Positions 32,656 through 41,051 of a stretch of DNA of 48,008 nucleotides are shown here, piece after piece. Each line of letters starts with the position of its first letter. The first letter of the stretch is position 1. The translations under genes and the position numbers were made by a program. Location: positions 1-48,008 of the forward strand of contig NZ_JAHUZG010000010.1 in the NCBI RefSeq assembly GCF_019218285.1, read 5' to 3'. Source of the DNA: Antarctobacter sediminis (GTDB lineage Bacteria; Pseudomonadota; Alphaproteobacteria; Rhodobacterales; Rhodobacteraceae). Under the pieces are notes generated by a model, which made no database searches, was not told where the DNA came from, and saw only the letters and a program-made list of their open reading frames with translations.

Positions 32656-35600
32656 TCAGGACTGGCTTTCGAGAATCCGCTCGGTCGCCAGACCGTTCAG
32701 CCCCATGCCGAGTTCCGGGAAGCAATCCCAGACCCTTGGCTGCCGGTCGGTTCCGGCGGCACGGCCACGGCCCAGTAGGTCGGCGTAAAGCGACTCGTAG
32801 GCGCGGGCCTGTTTCATGAAGGACAGCGTTTCGACCGCATGGGCCCGGCAGGCCGCGCCCAGATCGGGCCCCTGCAAGACCGAGCGGATGCCCCCGGCCA
32901 GCCCGTCCACGTCGCCGACCTCGCAGGTGAAACCGGTCTTGCCGTTCACCGCCAGATCGGGGATCGCCCCGGTCCGGAACCCCACCACCGGCACGCCGCA
33001 GGCAATCGCCTCGGCCGCGGTGTTCGAAAAGGTCTCTTCGAGCGAGGGCACGACGATCAGGTCGGCACAGGAAAAGGCCCGGGCCAGTTTTTCATTGTCG
33101 CCGATGTAGCCCAGAACCTTCTTGTCCTGTTCGATCGCATCGGTGGCCGGGGTCTTGTTGCCGACCAGCATGATGTAGGGATCAAAGCCCAGCGTCGCCG
33201 GGTCCAGCTTTTTCAGCGCCGCCAGCAATTCGCGGTATCCTTTGACCTCGCTCGAGAAGCTGGGAACATAACCGATGATCTTGCGATCCGCCGGCAGGCC
33301 GAATTCCGCCCGGCAGCGGGCCTTGTCATGCGGTTTGAACACCTCTGTCTCGATCGAGTTGGGGATGTGTTCGATCCGGCAGTCCTTGAAATAGGGCGCC
33401 CGTTTCAGGATCTCGCGCGAATGCCGCGACAGTGCCACCAGCGTCAGGTTGCTGAAATCGTAATGCGCGCGCTTGGCCGCCAGAACGCGGGCGGGGAACG
33501 CCTTGTCGCGGCTGTCGATCTGCGGGCAGTCGCCGCAGTTGCCCAGCCATTTCTCGCAGCCGTGGAAGAAATGGCAGCCGCCGGTGATCGGCAGCATGTC
33601 GCGAATGGTCATCACCACCGGTTTGCCGCTGTGGGTCAGCGCGGCGATGTTTTCGGCCGACAGGAACCGGGCGTGCCAGTGCAGGTTGACGATATCGTAG
33701 GGTTCGACCATGCGCAGCAGGTCCGCCGAAGGGATATGCGTCTGGTTCAGGGACATGATGGTCAGTCCCGGCTTGGGCGGCTTTTGCAGGGCGCTCCAGC
33801 TGCGGTTGTCACCGGAAGGGTGGCGCAGCACGGTCACGTCGGGTTCGTTTTCGTGGTTGCGCACGGTGGTGAACATGGTCGGCCGGAACCGGGTGTCGCG
33901 CAGCCCCTTGTGCAGCCGGTAGGCAGCATACCCCGCCCCCTGGATCGTCGAGGTCGAGAACAGCGCCACCCGGGCCGGCCGGACCGAGATCCGGTCGATG
34001 ATCCGGGTGATCGCCGCGGTCTGGCGTTCCGGGGCAAAGGCCGCCAGACGGTCACGGGCATAGTCGATGTTGTCGGTAAAGGTCTCGGGGTTGTGGTACA
34101 TCCGCTCCAGCCCCTCGCAAAGCGCCCGCGCATTGCCGTGCCGGATGACCTGCGCATGGGGGCCGGCGGCGCCGATCACCTCGGGCAGCCCGCCCGCGTC
34201 CGAGGACAGCACCGGCAGACCCGCGGCAATCGCCTCGAGCACCGCGACGCCGAAGGTTTCGGACTTGCGCAGCGAATCCTTCGAATAGCTGGAAGGATGC
34301 ACGTAGATGTCGAAACCGGCCAGATAATCGGGCTGGCGTCCGAAATCGACGAAGGGTTCGAAGGTCACGTGATCCTGCAACCCCAGCCGTTCGGCCTGCA
34401 CCGTCAGGTGTGGCAGCCGTTCGTCGCCATTGCCGTAGACGATGGTCAGATGCACGTCCTTGCTGCACCGGTCACGGAACATGGCCAGCGCGTCCAGCAT
34501 GACGCCATGGCCTTTCCAGTCGATCAGCCGGCCGATGTTCAAAAGCTTCAGCGTGCGGCCGCCCTTGAAAAAGCCCGAGGTCTTGCGATGCGCAAAGAAC
34601 CGCGGGTTCACCGAGTTGGGCAGGATCGTGATCTTGTCCTGCGAAACCCCGGCGGCCTCCAGTTCGTTCTTGAGATAGTTCGACACAGCCGTAAAGGCGA
34701 CATCGGGGCGCCGCGAGAGGTTCCCGGTGACGTAATCGGTATAATCCGAGGGCAGCTTGAGGCTGAAGACATCGATGCCATGGGTCATCACAAGGGTCGG
34801 GAATTGCAGATCCAGATCCTTGATGCGCTCATGCAGGCGATGTTCGTTGATCGCGAAATGCGCGATCACAAGGTCGGGCTGCACCGCCTCGATGAAATAC
34901 TTGTAGATCTGCTGTGCCACGGGGGCGGCGAAATCGTTCCACGGCACCCGGTACTTCTTGTCGAAGGGGCGTTCCTCGGCCATCTTCTCGTGCTCGTAAA
35001 GCACGAAGTTGTCGAAATCCTCCACCGCGTCCAACCGTTGCAGCAGGTCGTAGATGAAGGTTTCGGAGGGGGCGGAAAACACCGTGACGAAATGCAGGAT
35101 GGTCTTGCGCGCCACGGGTTTGCGCCGCGCGACCACCTCGTCGATGCGGGTCAGGATCTCGGGGAAGGTGCCGTTCTTGGTGTTGATCCGGATGGTCTTC
35201 TTGCTGGCGCCCAGCAGGTCGCACAGCGCGACGAAGACCCCGAACAGGCTGTCGGCCTCGCTGTGGTGCAGCCCGAAATTGCCCCGCGTCCCGAAACAGT
35301 ATTCGACATATTCCCGCAGCGCGTCGCGCAGCAGCGGGTTGCCGGGCACGCGCCGCCGGGCGATCTCCAGCACCGGTCCGGCGCGTTTCTTGTTGAAGCG
35401 GAACAGATAGAGTTCCTCGGCCTCGTCCGGCGTGAGTTCGGGAAAGATCCGGCGATAGCTGTCCGATGCCTCGCGGATGAACAGCAGGCGGCGCGCCTCG
35501 GTATTGCCCGAAGACATCCCGCCTTCGATCAGCGTGAACAGCGGCTTGTTCAGGCACAGGAACTGCGCCCCCGCAAGATAGGCCTCGCGGATCCAGACCG

Positions 35601-36474
35601 CGTCGCTGACGATGCGCAGGTCCTCGTCGTAGCGGCCAATGCGTTCATAGCAGTCGCGATGCGCAAGAAAGGTGTTGTGGCAGATGTTGAGATGCCCCAG
35701 CAGCACACCGGCCCCGATGGGCTGCGCCACCATGCGGTTTTCGCCCTGGGTGTAATCGGTATAGACGATATCGACCCGCCCCGGGGCCTCGCGCGCGGCC
35801 CGGACGGTTTCGGCCACGAAATCGGGTTCGTAGAAATCATCCGAGTTGAGCAGGCAGATGTAATCGCCCTGCGCCAGCTCGATCCCCTTGTTCATCGCCG
35901 AGTAGATGCCCCTGTCGGGCTCTGAAACGTAATAGTCCAGCACCGCATCGTTGGCGCGCAGGATGGCCAGCGTGCCTTCGGGGCTGCCGCCGTCGACGAT
36001 GACATGTTCGACATTGTCATAGGTCTGGGCCTGCACGGAATCGATGCAGCGTTGCAGGCTGTCGTCATTGTCATAGACCGCGGTCACGATGGTGACGAGC
36101 GGCGCGTCGGGGCGGGATTGCCGCGGCGCCTGTGTCAGCCGGCGGCCGCCCTCGGCCTTGCGCTTGCCGGTCTGGTCCGGGTAGCGCAGGTAGCGGCCGG
36201 GAAAGCCGCCGCTCTCGGCCGGGCCGTCCAGCGCCGCCATCTTGTCGGCGATCCAGCGCGCCGAGGGGCGCAGTTCCTGCGCACGGCGATAGGCGGCCCG
36301 CGCCTGTGCGCCATCGCCTTCGGCCTGGAACACATCGCCCAGGTATTCGTGGTACAGGAAGAAATCCGGGGTCTTTTTCAGCGCGGTCTGCAACAGCTGG
36401 CGGGCCGGGGCAAAATCCCGCGCCTGCACCAGCGCCTGCACCTTGGTAATGATCGGGGTCAATTGTTCCTGCAT
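32656..36474 (-). CDS. triple-domain glycosyltransferase (TPR-like + GT2 + two GT4)
   Basis: 1272 residues. A TPR-like N-terminus (about 1-80: ARQLLQTALKKTPDFFLYHEYLGDVF). GT2 domain (about 118-330): VTIVTAVYDNDDSLQRCIDS, VIVDGGSPEGT, GIYSAMNKGIELA and CLLNSDDFYEPDFV with its DxD-like SDD. First GT4 (about 455-810): TILHFVTVFSAPSETFIYD, LLNIGRLIDWKGHGVMLDAL, FGVAVLEAIAAGLPVLSSD. Second GT4 (about 828-1245): VALFSTSTIQGAGYAAYRL, GYVPSFSSEVKGYRELLAAL and PSLEETFSNTAAEAIACGVP. All three look catalytically intact, so one protein could add three sugars in sequence. TPR segments often hold glycosyltransferase complexes together. It is 97 bp downstream of a sulfotransferase gene on the same strand. 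Confidence 0.92.
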   Translation of the reverse strand: MQEQLTPIITKVQALVQARDFAPARQLLQTALKKTPDFFLYHEYLGDVFQAEGDGAQARAAYRRAQELRPSARWIADKMAALDGPAESGGFPGRYLRYPDQTGKRKAEGGRRLTQAPRQSRPDAPLVTIVTAVYDNDDSLQRCIDSVQAQTYDNVEHVIVDGGSPEGTLAILRANDAVLDYYVSEPDRGIYSAMNKGIELAQGDYICLLNSDDFYEPDFVAETVRAAREAPGRVDIVYTDYTQGENRMVAQPIGAGVLLGHLNICHNTFLAHRDCYERIGRYDEDLRIVSDAVWIREAYLAGAQFLCLNKPLFTLIEGGMSSGNTEARRLLFIREASDSYRRIFPELTPDEAEELYLFRFNKKRAGPVLEIARRRVPGNPLLRDALREYVEYCFGTRGNFGLHHSEADSLFGVFVALCDLLGASKKTIRINTKNGTFPEILTRIDEVVARRKPVARKTILHFVTVFSAPSETFIYDLLQRLDAVEDFDNFVLYEHEKMAEERPFDKKYRVPWNDFAAPVAQQIYKYFIEAVQPDLVIAHFAINEHRLHERIKDLDLQFPTLVMTHGIDVFSLKLPSDYTDYVTGNLSRRPDVAFTAVSNYLKNELEAAGVSQDKITILPNSVNPRFFAHRKTSGFFKGGRTLKLLNIGRLIDWKGHGVMLDALAMFRDRCSKDVHLTIVYGNGDERLPHLTVQAERLGLQDHVTFEPFVDFGRQPDYLAGFDIYVHPSSYSKDSLRKSETFGVAVLEAIAAGLPVLSSDAGGLPEVIGAAGPHAQVIRHGNARALCEGLERMYHNPETFTDNIDYARDRLAAFAPERQTAAITRIIDRISVRPARVALFSTSTIQGAGYAAYRLHKGLRDTRFRPTMFTTVRNHENEPDVTVLRHPSGDNRSWSALQKPPKPGLTIMSLNQTHIPSADLLRMVEPYDIVNLHWHARFLSAENIAALTHSGKPVVMTIRDMLPITGGCHFFHGCEKWLGNCGDCPQIDSRDKAFPARVLAAKRAHYDFSNLTLVALSRHSREILKRAPYFKDCRIEHIPNSIETEVFKPHDKARCRAEFGLPADRKIIGYVPSFSSEVKGYRELLAALKKLDPATLGFDPYIMLVGNKTPATDAIEQDKKVLGYIGDNEKLARAFSCADLIVVPSLEETFSNTAAEAIACGVPVVGFRTGAIPDLAVNGKTGFTCEVGDVDGLAGGIRSVLQGPDLGAACRAHAVETLSFMKQARAYESLYADLLGRGRAAGTDRQPRVWDCFPELGMGLNGLATERILESQS

Positions 36475-36571
36475 GCCAATGTCTTTCCGGCCGACACGGC
36501 CTTCCTGAGGAAAAGGACGGTTTCTTAATCCGAAGGGGTCTGCCGCGTGCTAGCCCGAAGCGGGCAAATCC

Positions 36572-37558
36572 TCAAGGCAGGGCATCCCCACCTTGCGGTT
36601 TCTCGGCCTGTTCCTGCACAGGCTTCCCGTCCTGTTCCGGTTGTGGTCGATAATCGAGCCGCGCGCAAAGCCGGTCGTAAGAGGGGCTGCGCCCCGCTTC
36701 CTCGATCAGCTCGGGCGGCAAGGCGCGGCGTGGACGCGCCGAGATGACCGCGCTGGACCGGCCACTGTCCCCCGACAGCCGCGCCAGCGGCATGACGGTT
36801 TCGAAACAGGGATCGAACGGCAGCTCCAGAATCTCGCAGAGCCGGGCGGCGGTTTCATCCGTCCGGGTCACGAAATCCTCGTATTTCACCACCGGCAGGC
36901 CGGTATGCACATCCAGGAATGCCAGGTAGCGGCGGCTGTAATCCTCCAGCGTCCCGGGGCTGAAATGCACCCAGTTGTTGTGTTTCAGCGAGAGGAAGGA
37001 ATCCAGCGGATGGCGCACGGTGACCACGCCGCGCACCGGCGAGATCCGGCGCACGACAGTATAAAGATCGGGCCGGTCGGCCGGGGCGTGGTCGGTGCAG
37101 AACAGCGAATGCGCATGGTCGCGCAGGACAAGGCGCATGCCGCGCCGGGTCATGTCGTCCCGCAACGCCAGCAATCCCGCGCCAAAGACCTCGAGCAGCG
37201 TGTCATCGCCGATCGGACGCGGGGAATACCGCAGGGCGGCGATCATATCGGTGGGAAAGAACGGCTGCTTGGGCACCTGAGTGTGTATCTGGCTCAGCGG
37301 GTCGATCTCGTTCAGCACCACCGTGTTGGGCATCGCCGACAGCGCCTTGGCGATCAGCGTGCCGCCGCTACAGGCGAAATGATGCAGTGTGCGGACCGGT
37401 TCGGGCGCAAGGGGGGCCGCAAGACGCGCTTCGCAGCTGTCCAGCAGCGCAGCGAGCGCCGGCGCCTGTTCCTGTGCGGGGCTCCGTTCCAGCGCGGCTA
37501 GCAGACCGTCGAGATCCCTGCGCAGCGCCCCGGTCCGGTCGGTGCCATCATCAGCCAT
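36572..37558 (-). CDS. sulfotransferase family protein
   Basis: 328 residues. The PAPS loop is HHFACSGGTLIAKALSAMP (about 62-80), a variant with CSGGT in place of SGTT as in a subgroup of roseobacter sulfotransferases; the 3'-phosphate segment GVVTVRHPLDSFLSLKHNN (about 182-200) has the expected Arg and Ser, and LPVVKYEDFVTR the later YEDL motif. A proline/glutamine-rich tail ends the protein. It would sulfate the glycan made by the neighbouring enzymes. The ATG overlaps the stop of the upstream coiled-coil gene by 8 bp, so expression is coupled to the two coiled-coil proteins. Confidence 0.85.
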   Translation of the reverse strand: MADDGTDRTGALRRDLDGLLAALERSPAQEQAPALAALLDSCEARLAAPLAPEPVRTLHHFACSGGTLIAKALSAMPNTVVLNEIDPLSQIHTQVPKQPFFPTDMIAALRYSPRPIGDDTLLEVFGAGLLALRDDMTRRGMRLVLRDHAHSLFCTDHAPADRPDLYTVVRRISPVRGVVTVRHPLDSFLSLKHNNWVHFSPGTLEDYSRRYLAFLDVHTGLPVVKYEDFVTRTDETAARLCEILELPFDPCFETVMPLARLSGDSGRSSAVISARPRRALPPELIEEAGRSPSYDRLCARLDYRPQPEQDGKPVQEQAEKPQGGDALP

Positions 37559-39323
37559 CGGTCTTTGCCTTGCCGGGTTTCTTGCGGGCCGGTTTGGTCC
37601 TGCCGGCCGCCGGTTTCGACAGGATGTCCCGCAACCGGGTCACGACCTCCTGCAACAGCTGTTCCTGTGCCCTGCGTTCGGCCTGCAAATCCTGATAGCG
37701 GCGGCTCAGGTCAAGGTAATCGCTGCGGGCCATGGTCTGCTGGCGCAGCACGGTGTTCTGCGCCGCCTCGGCCTCCAGCCGGAGCGCATCGCGCCGGCTT
37801 TCTTCCTTGCGCAACTGTTCCTGCCGGTCACGCAACTGGCCTTCGAGCCGGGTGACCTGACCGGCGGCTTCGGCGGCCTTCTTGCCGGTTTCGGCCTCGC
37901 GGGTTTCCAGCGCGGCGCGCTGCTCTTCGGCCTCGCGCAGCCGGGTTTCCAGCTCTGCGATGCGCGTGCCGCTCTCTTCGACCTGCTTGCGCGCGGCGGC
38001 AAGACCGTCACGCAGTTCGGCCAGCTCGCGGCCCTGTTTGTCCAGTGTCCCCTCGGCTTCGGCCTGACGGGTTTCCAGCGCCGCGCGCTGTTTCTCTGCC
38101 TCGCCCAGCTGGCTTTCCAACCCCGACCCTCGCCGGGTGGCCTCTTCGACCTGTGTCCGCGCGGCGGCAAGCGCCTTGCGCAGCTCGGCCAGTTCCTGTT
38201 CCTGCTTGCCCAGCTGTGCCTCGGCTTCGGTCCGGCGGGTTTCCAGCGCCGCGCGCTGTTTCTCTGCCTCGCCCAGCTGGCTTTCCAGCCCCGACCCCCG
38301 CCGGGTGGCCTCTTCGACCTGTGTCCGCGCGGCGGCAAGCGCCTTGCGCAGCTCGGCCAGTTCCTGTTCCTGCTTGCCCAGCTGTGCCTCGGCTTCGGTC
38401 CGGCGGGTTTCCAGCGCCGCGCGCTGTTTCTCTGCCTCGCCCAGCTGGCTTTCCAGCCCCGACCCCCGCCGGGTGGCCTCTTCGACCTGTGTCCGCGCGG
38501 CGGCAAGCGCCTTGCGCAGCTCGGCCAGTTCCCGTTCCTGCTTGCCCAGCTGTGCCTCGGCTTCGGTCTGACGGGTTTCCAGCGCGGCGCGCTGTTCCGC
38601 ATGGGCCGCACCCTGTGCGGCAGCTTGCTCTGCCCGGGTCTCGGCCTTGGCCAGTGCCTCCCGCAGGGCCCGGTTCTCGCGTTTCAGCGGATCGGGGCGA
38701 ATCCAGTATTCGATGAAATCCGGATCTTCATCGGAACGGTCTTCCAGCGAAAAGACCGACTCCTCCAGTGCCGCGGCCAGATCGGGCAGGGCCCGTGGCA
38801 CCGCATAAAGCCCGGCGGCAGGGACCCGCAAAAAGACGTGATCGGGGGCCGCGTCCTCGGGCAGGGCCAGCAGGGCGTCGAGGATCTCGGCCTCGCTTCC
38901 GGGCAGTTCCGCCCGCAGCACCCGCAGCTTGCCCGCGCTCTGTGGCAGCCCCTCCAGCAATGCCGCAAGGCTCTGGGCCGCGACCTCGCAGGTTTCGACC
39001 TCGCGCAGGCCGGGAAACAGCTCCAGCACCTCGGCCGGGGCGGCAAGACCCGACAGGCCGGGCAGGGTCATGACATGGAAGGTCCGCGGGCCGTTCCCGA
39101 CGACCACCGGCGTGAACCGCAGCCGGTCGCTGCGTTCGGCGGCCTCGGCATAATCGTCCTTCAGGGCCGGGTTGCCGCTGGCCAGCAGCAGATGTTCGGC
39201 GCGGTCGGGGCCCGGCGTTGCCAAGAGGTCGGGGTGATCGCTGCCCAGATAGAGCAGGCCGCCAACCGGCGCGGTCTCGGCAAGCTTCGTCAGCCATCTT
39301 GTCCAGACGTACATGCGGTTCAC
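37551..39323 (-). CDS. FkbM-like N-terminal domain fused to a repeat-built coiled coil
   Basis: 590 residues. The N-terminal ~210 residues have the layout of an FkbM-type methyltransferase (LLYLGSDHPDLL, then SLAALLEGLP...RVLRAELPGSEAEILDAL, like the LDDLL...DVEGAE-x-VL core), but no clear SAM-binding glycine loop, so it may be inactive. Residues about 225-560 form one long coiled coil containing four 56-residue repeats (QRAALETRRTEAEAQLGKQ...LGEAEK) and a partial fifth. The C-terminus is basic (KPARKKPGKAKTDG). Start GTG 39323 overlaps the previous stop (GTGA); ATG 39314 is an alternative. Middle gene of an operon with another coiled-coil protein and a sulfotransferase. The architecture recalls WbdD, whose coiled coil sets O-antigen length; a similar role is an inference. 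Confidence 0.75.
   Translation of the reverse strand: MNRMYVWTRWLTKLAETAPVGGLLYLGSDHPDLLATPGPDRAEHLLLASGNPALKDDYAEAAERSDRLRFTPVVVGNGPRTFHVMTLPGLSGLAAPAEVLELFPGLREVETCEVAAQSLAALLEGLPQSAGKLRVLRAELPGSEAEILDALLALPEDAAPDHVFLRVPAAGLYAVPRALPDLAAALEESVFSLEDRSDEDPDFIEYWIRPDPLKRENRALREALAKAETRAEQAAAQGAAHAEQRAALETRQTEAEAQLGKQERELAELRKALAAARTQVEEATRRGSGLESQLGEAEKQRAALETRRTEAEAQLGKQEQELAELRKALAAARTQVEEATRRGSGLESQLGEAEKQRAALETRRTEAEAQLGKQEQELAELRKALAAARTQVEEATRRGSGLESQLGEAEKQRAALETRQAEAEGTLDKQGRELAELRDGLAAARKQVEESGTRIAELETRLREAEEQRAALETREAETGKKAAEAAGQVTRLEGQLRDRQEQLRKEESRRDALRLEAEAAQNTVLRQQTMARSDYLDLSRRYQDLQAERRAQEQLLQEVVTRLRDILSKPAAGRTKPARKKPGKAKTDG
37923..38594 (-). repeat. four tandem 168-bp repeats encoding a coiled coil
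   Basis: Units run (minus strand) 38594-38427, 38426-38259, 38258-38091 and 38090-37923; each starts at a CAG-CGC codon pair (Gln-Arg). The second and third are nearly identical, the first differs slightly, the fourth is more divergent, and a partial fifth begins at 37922. 168 bp encodes 56 residues, exactly eight heptads, so unit gain or loss keeps the coiled-coil register. Confidence 0.92.
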
Positions 39324-40756
39324 TCTTTGCGTTTGAAGGCCGCCCGCAGGCGCCGGGCCGGGGCCATGATCCGGTACGACTTGGACGCCTTGATGCCCTG
39401 AATCCAGAACTCGGCCTCGCCAAGCCGCGTCGAAAGCGTGTCACGCGACTGGGTCAGTTCGGTGATCTGTTTCGCTTTCTCGGCGGCCTCTGCCTCCAGC
39501 CGGGCCAGCCGGTCCCTGGCCTCGGCCAGTTCGGTCTCGGCGGTCTGGCGGCCCTGATACTGCTGTTCGAGGTCCGACTGGATGTTCTGGAACCGGCTGC
39601 GCAGCCCGTCACGGTCACGGGTGGTTTCGGCGGCCTGCCCCTTCAGGCGGTCCAGTTCGGCGCGCAGCGGTTCCAGCGCGGTGATGGTCTGTTGCGCCTC
39701 TTCCAGCTTTGACTGGACGGCCTGCAACCTCTCGCGCAGCCCGTCACGATCGCGGGCGGTCTCGGTGGTCTGCGCCTTCTGGCGGTCCAGCTCGGCGCGC
39801 AGCGGTTCCAGCGTGGCGATGGTCTTGCGGGCCTGTTCCAGCTCGGCGCGCAGGGCGGTTTCGGCCTGACGGCGGCGGTCGACCTCTGCCTCGGCTTCCT
39901 GCCGGCGCTGGTACTGCTGTTCGAGATCGGACTGGATGTTCTGCAACCAGCCCTGCAACCTGTCGCGCTCTTGTACGGTCTCGGCGGTCTGCGCCTTCTG
40001 GTGGTCCAGCTCGGCGCGCAGCGGCTCCAGCGTGGCGATGGCCTGCTGCGCCTGCTCCAGCTCGGCGCGCAGGGCGGTTTCATCCTGCCGGCGCTGCTCC
40101 AGCTCGGTGTCGGCCGCGTCAGAGCGCAGCCGCAGCGCGCGGTAATGGGCCACCGCTCCGTCAAGCCCAAGCCCGGGCCGGGGCCCCTTGTTCGACAGGT
40201 CCAGCGTCACCGCCCGGACCATGGCCGAAACCCTGCGCAGCCCCGCATCGCCTTGCAGGCTGGCCTCGAGAAGCGCCTGAACGACCGGGTCCGGCTCTTG
40301 CCGGGGCAGGGCGGCAAGGGCCGCCGCAGCGGTCGCCGGAAGCCCGAGCCGGGTGGCGAAGACCTCGGGGTAGAAAAGCACCGCGCGCGCCTCGATCAGC
40401 AGCATGCGGCGGCGGTTGCGGCCTTGCAGCGTCAGCAGCTCCTGCATGTCCGCCGCCCAGCCGTCCAGCACCCGGGCAAGATCGCCGTCCCCATCGCGGC
40501 CGCCGGAAAGCTCATCGGCTTCCAGCGCCTCGGCGGCGGTCTCGTACAGCGCGACGGCGCGGGCCTCGGGGCGGGCGTCAAGGGATCGTGCCAGCGCATC
40601 CAGCCCGTCCACCGGGACGATGCGGGAATGTGCGGACAGGGCCTGTGCGATCATCTCTCCCGCGGCCCTCCCCCGGGAGAGAAGCAGGATCGGCGGTGTG
40701 CCGGCGGGATCCAGATTTCCGGGGTGCGGATCGGGGAGCTGTTCAGGCAGATCCAT
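39320..40756 (-). CDS. coiled-coil protein with degenerate sulfotransferase-like N-terminus
   Basis: 478 residues, ATG 40756 (MDLPEQLPDPHPG) with AGAGG six bases upstream. The N-terminal part, PPILLLSRGRAAGEMIAQAL followed by SAHSRIVPVDGLDAL, lines up with HHFACSGGTLIAKALSAMPNT of the sulfotransferase two genes downstream, but the P-loop is degraded. Residues about 220-450 are a long coiled coil with repeated TALRAELEQA...IATLEPLRAELDRQKAQ blocks. The C-terminus, IKASKSYRIMAPARRLRAAF, resembles the short tail motif (SxSYR-x-TxPxR) found at the ends of rhamnan-type glycosyltransferases. No catalytic function can be assigned; a scaffold or length-control role is inferred. First gene of the three-gene leftward operon. 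Confidence 0.75.
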   Translation of the reverse strand: MDLPEQLPDPHPGNLDPAGTPPILLLSRGRAAGEMIAQALSAHSRIVPVDGLDALARSLDARPEARAVALYETAAEALEADELSGGRDGDGDLARVLDGWAADMQELLTLQGRNRRRMLLIEARAVLFYPEVFATRLGLPATAAAALAALPRQEPDPVVQALLEASLQGDAGLRRVSAMVRAVTLDLSNKGPRPGLGLDGAVAHYRALRLRSDAADTELEQRRQDETALRAELEQAQQAIATLEPLRAELDHQKAQTAETVQERDRLQGWLQNIQSDLEQQYQRRQEAEAEVDRRRQAETALRAELEQARKTIATLEPLRAELDRQKAQTTETARDRDGLRERLQAVQSKLEEAQQTITALEPLRAELDRLKGQAAETTRDRDGLRSRFQNIQSDLEQQYQGRQTAETELAEARDRLARLEAEAAEKAKQITELTQSRDTLSTRLGEAEFWIQGIKASKSYRIMAPARRLRAAFKRKE

Positions 40757-40942
40757 GCATGGCCTCTGTATCGTAATTTGCGGCACTTATAGGAGCGCCG
40801 TCAGACAGAATCCACCCGATGCCCCCGACCTGTTGTGCAACCTTGGGTTACACGGCCCGCAAGTGACGAGATGCCTCCGTGAGGTCAAGGGCCAATCGGA
40901 CACCCGTTAACCATGAAAGGTGACGTCGCGACACGGAATCCT

Positions 40943-40972
40943 TTTACATGTAGGATAAACTTGAAGTATCAA
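40943..40972 (+). promoter_or_regulatory. possible sigma-70 promoter of the fibre-like gene
   Basis: TTTACA (40943-40948) and TATCAA (40967-40972) with an 18-bp spacer, in an A/T-richer stretch about 80 bp upstream of the ATG at 41052. The -10 matches only 4 of 6 positions. The rest of the 295-bp gap (40757-41051) must also hold the leftward promoter; TATAAG on the minus strand near 40793-40798 is a candidate -10. Confidence 0.35.
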
Positions 40973-41051
40973 TACGCAGGACCATGGCCGCGGGCGAAGC
41001 GACAGAGGACGGCAGTGGCACCGGAAGGCACACAGGCGCAAGGAGAACACC

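Noticed and set aside
32839-35925. A 1028-codon plus-strand frame opposite the triple glycosyltransferase
   Set aside because: The minus strand has intact GT2 and GT4 motifs throughout; the plus frame has none.
38137-38571. A repetitive plus-strand frame (Ser/Ala/Arg-rich) in the 168-bp repeats
   Set aside because: It only reads the coiled-coil repeats in antisense; its repetition is explained by the DNA repeat.
37923-38594. CRISPR array or satellite-like DNA
   Set aside because: Units are 168 bp, in frame, without spacers, and encode a coiled coil.
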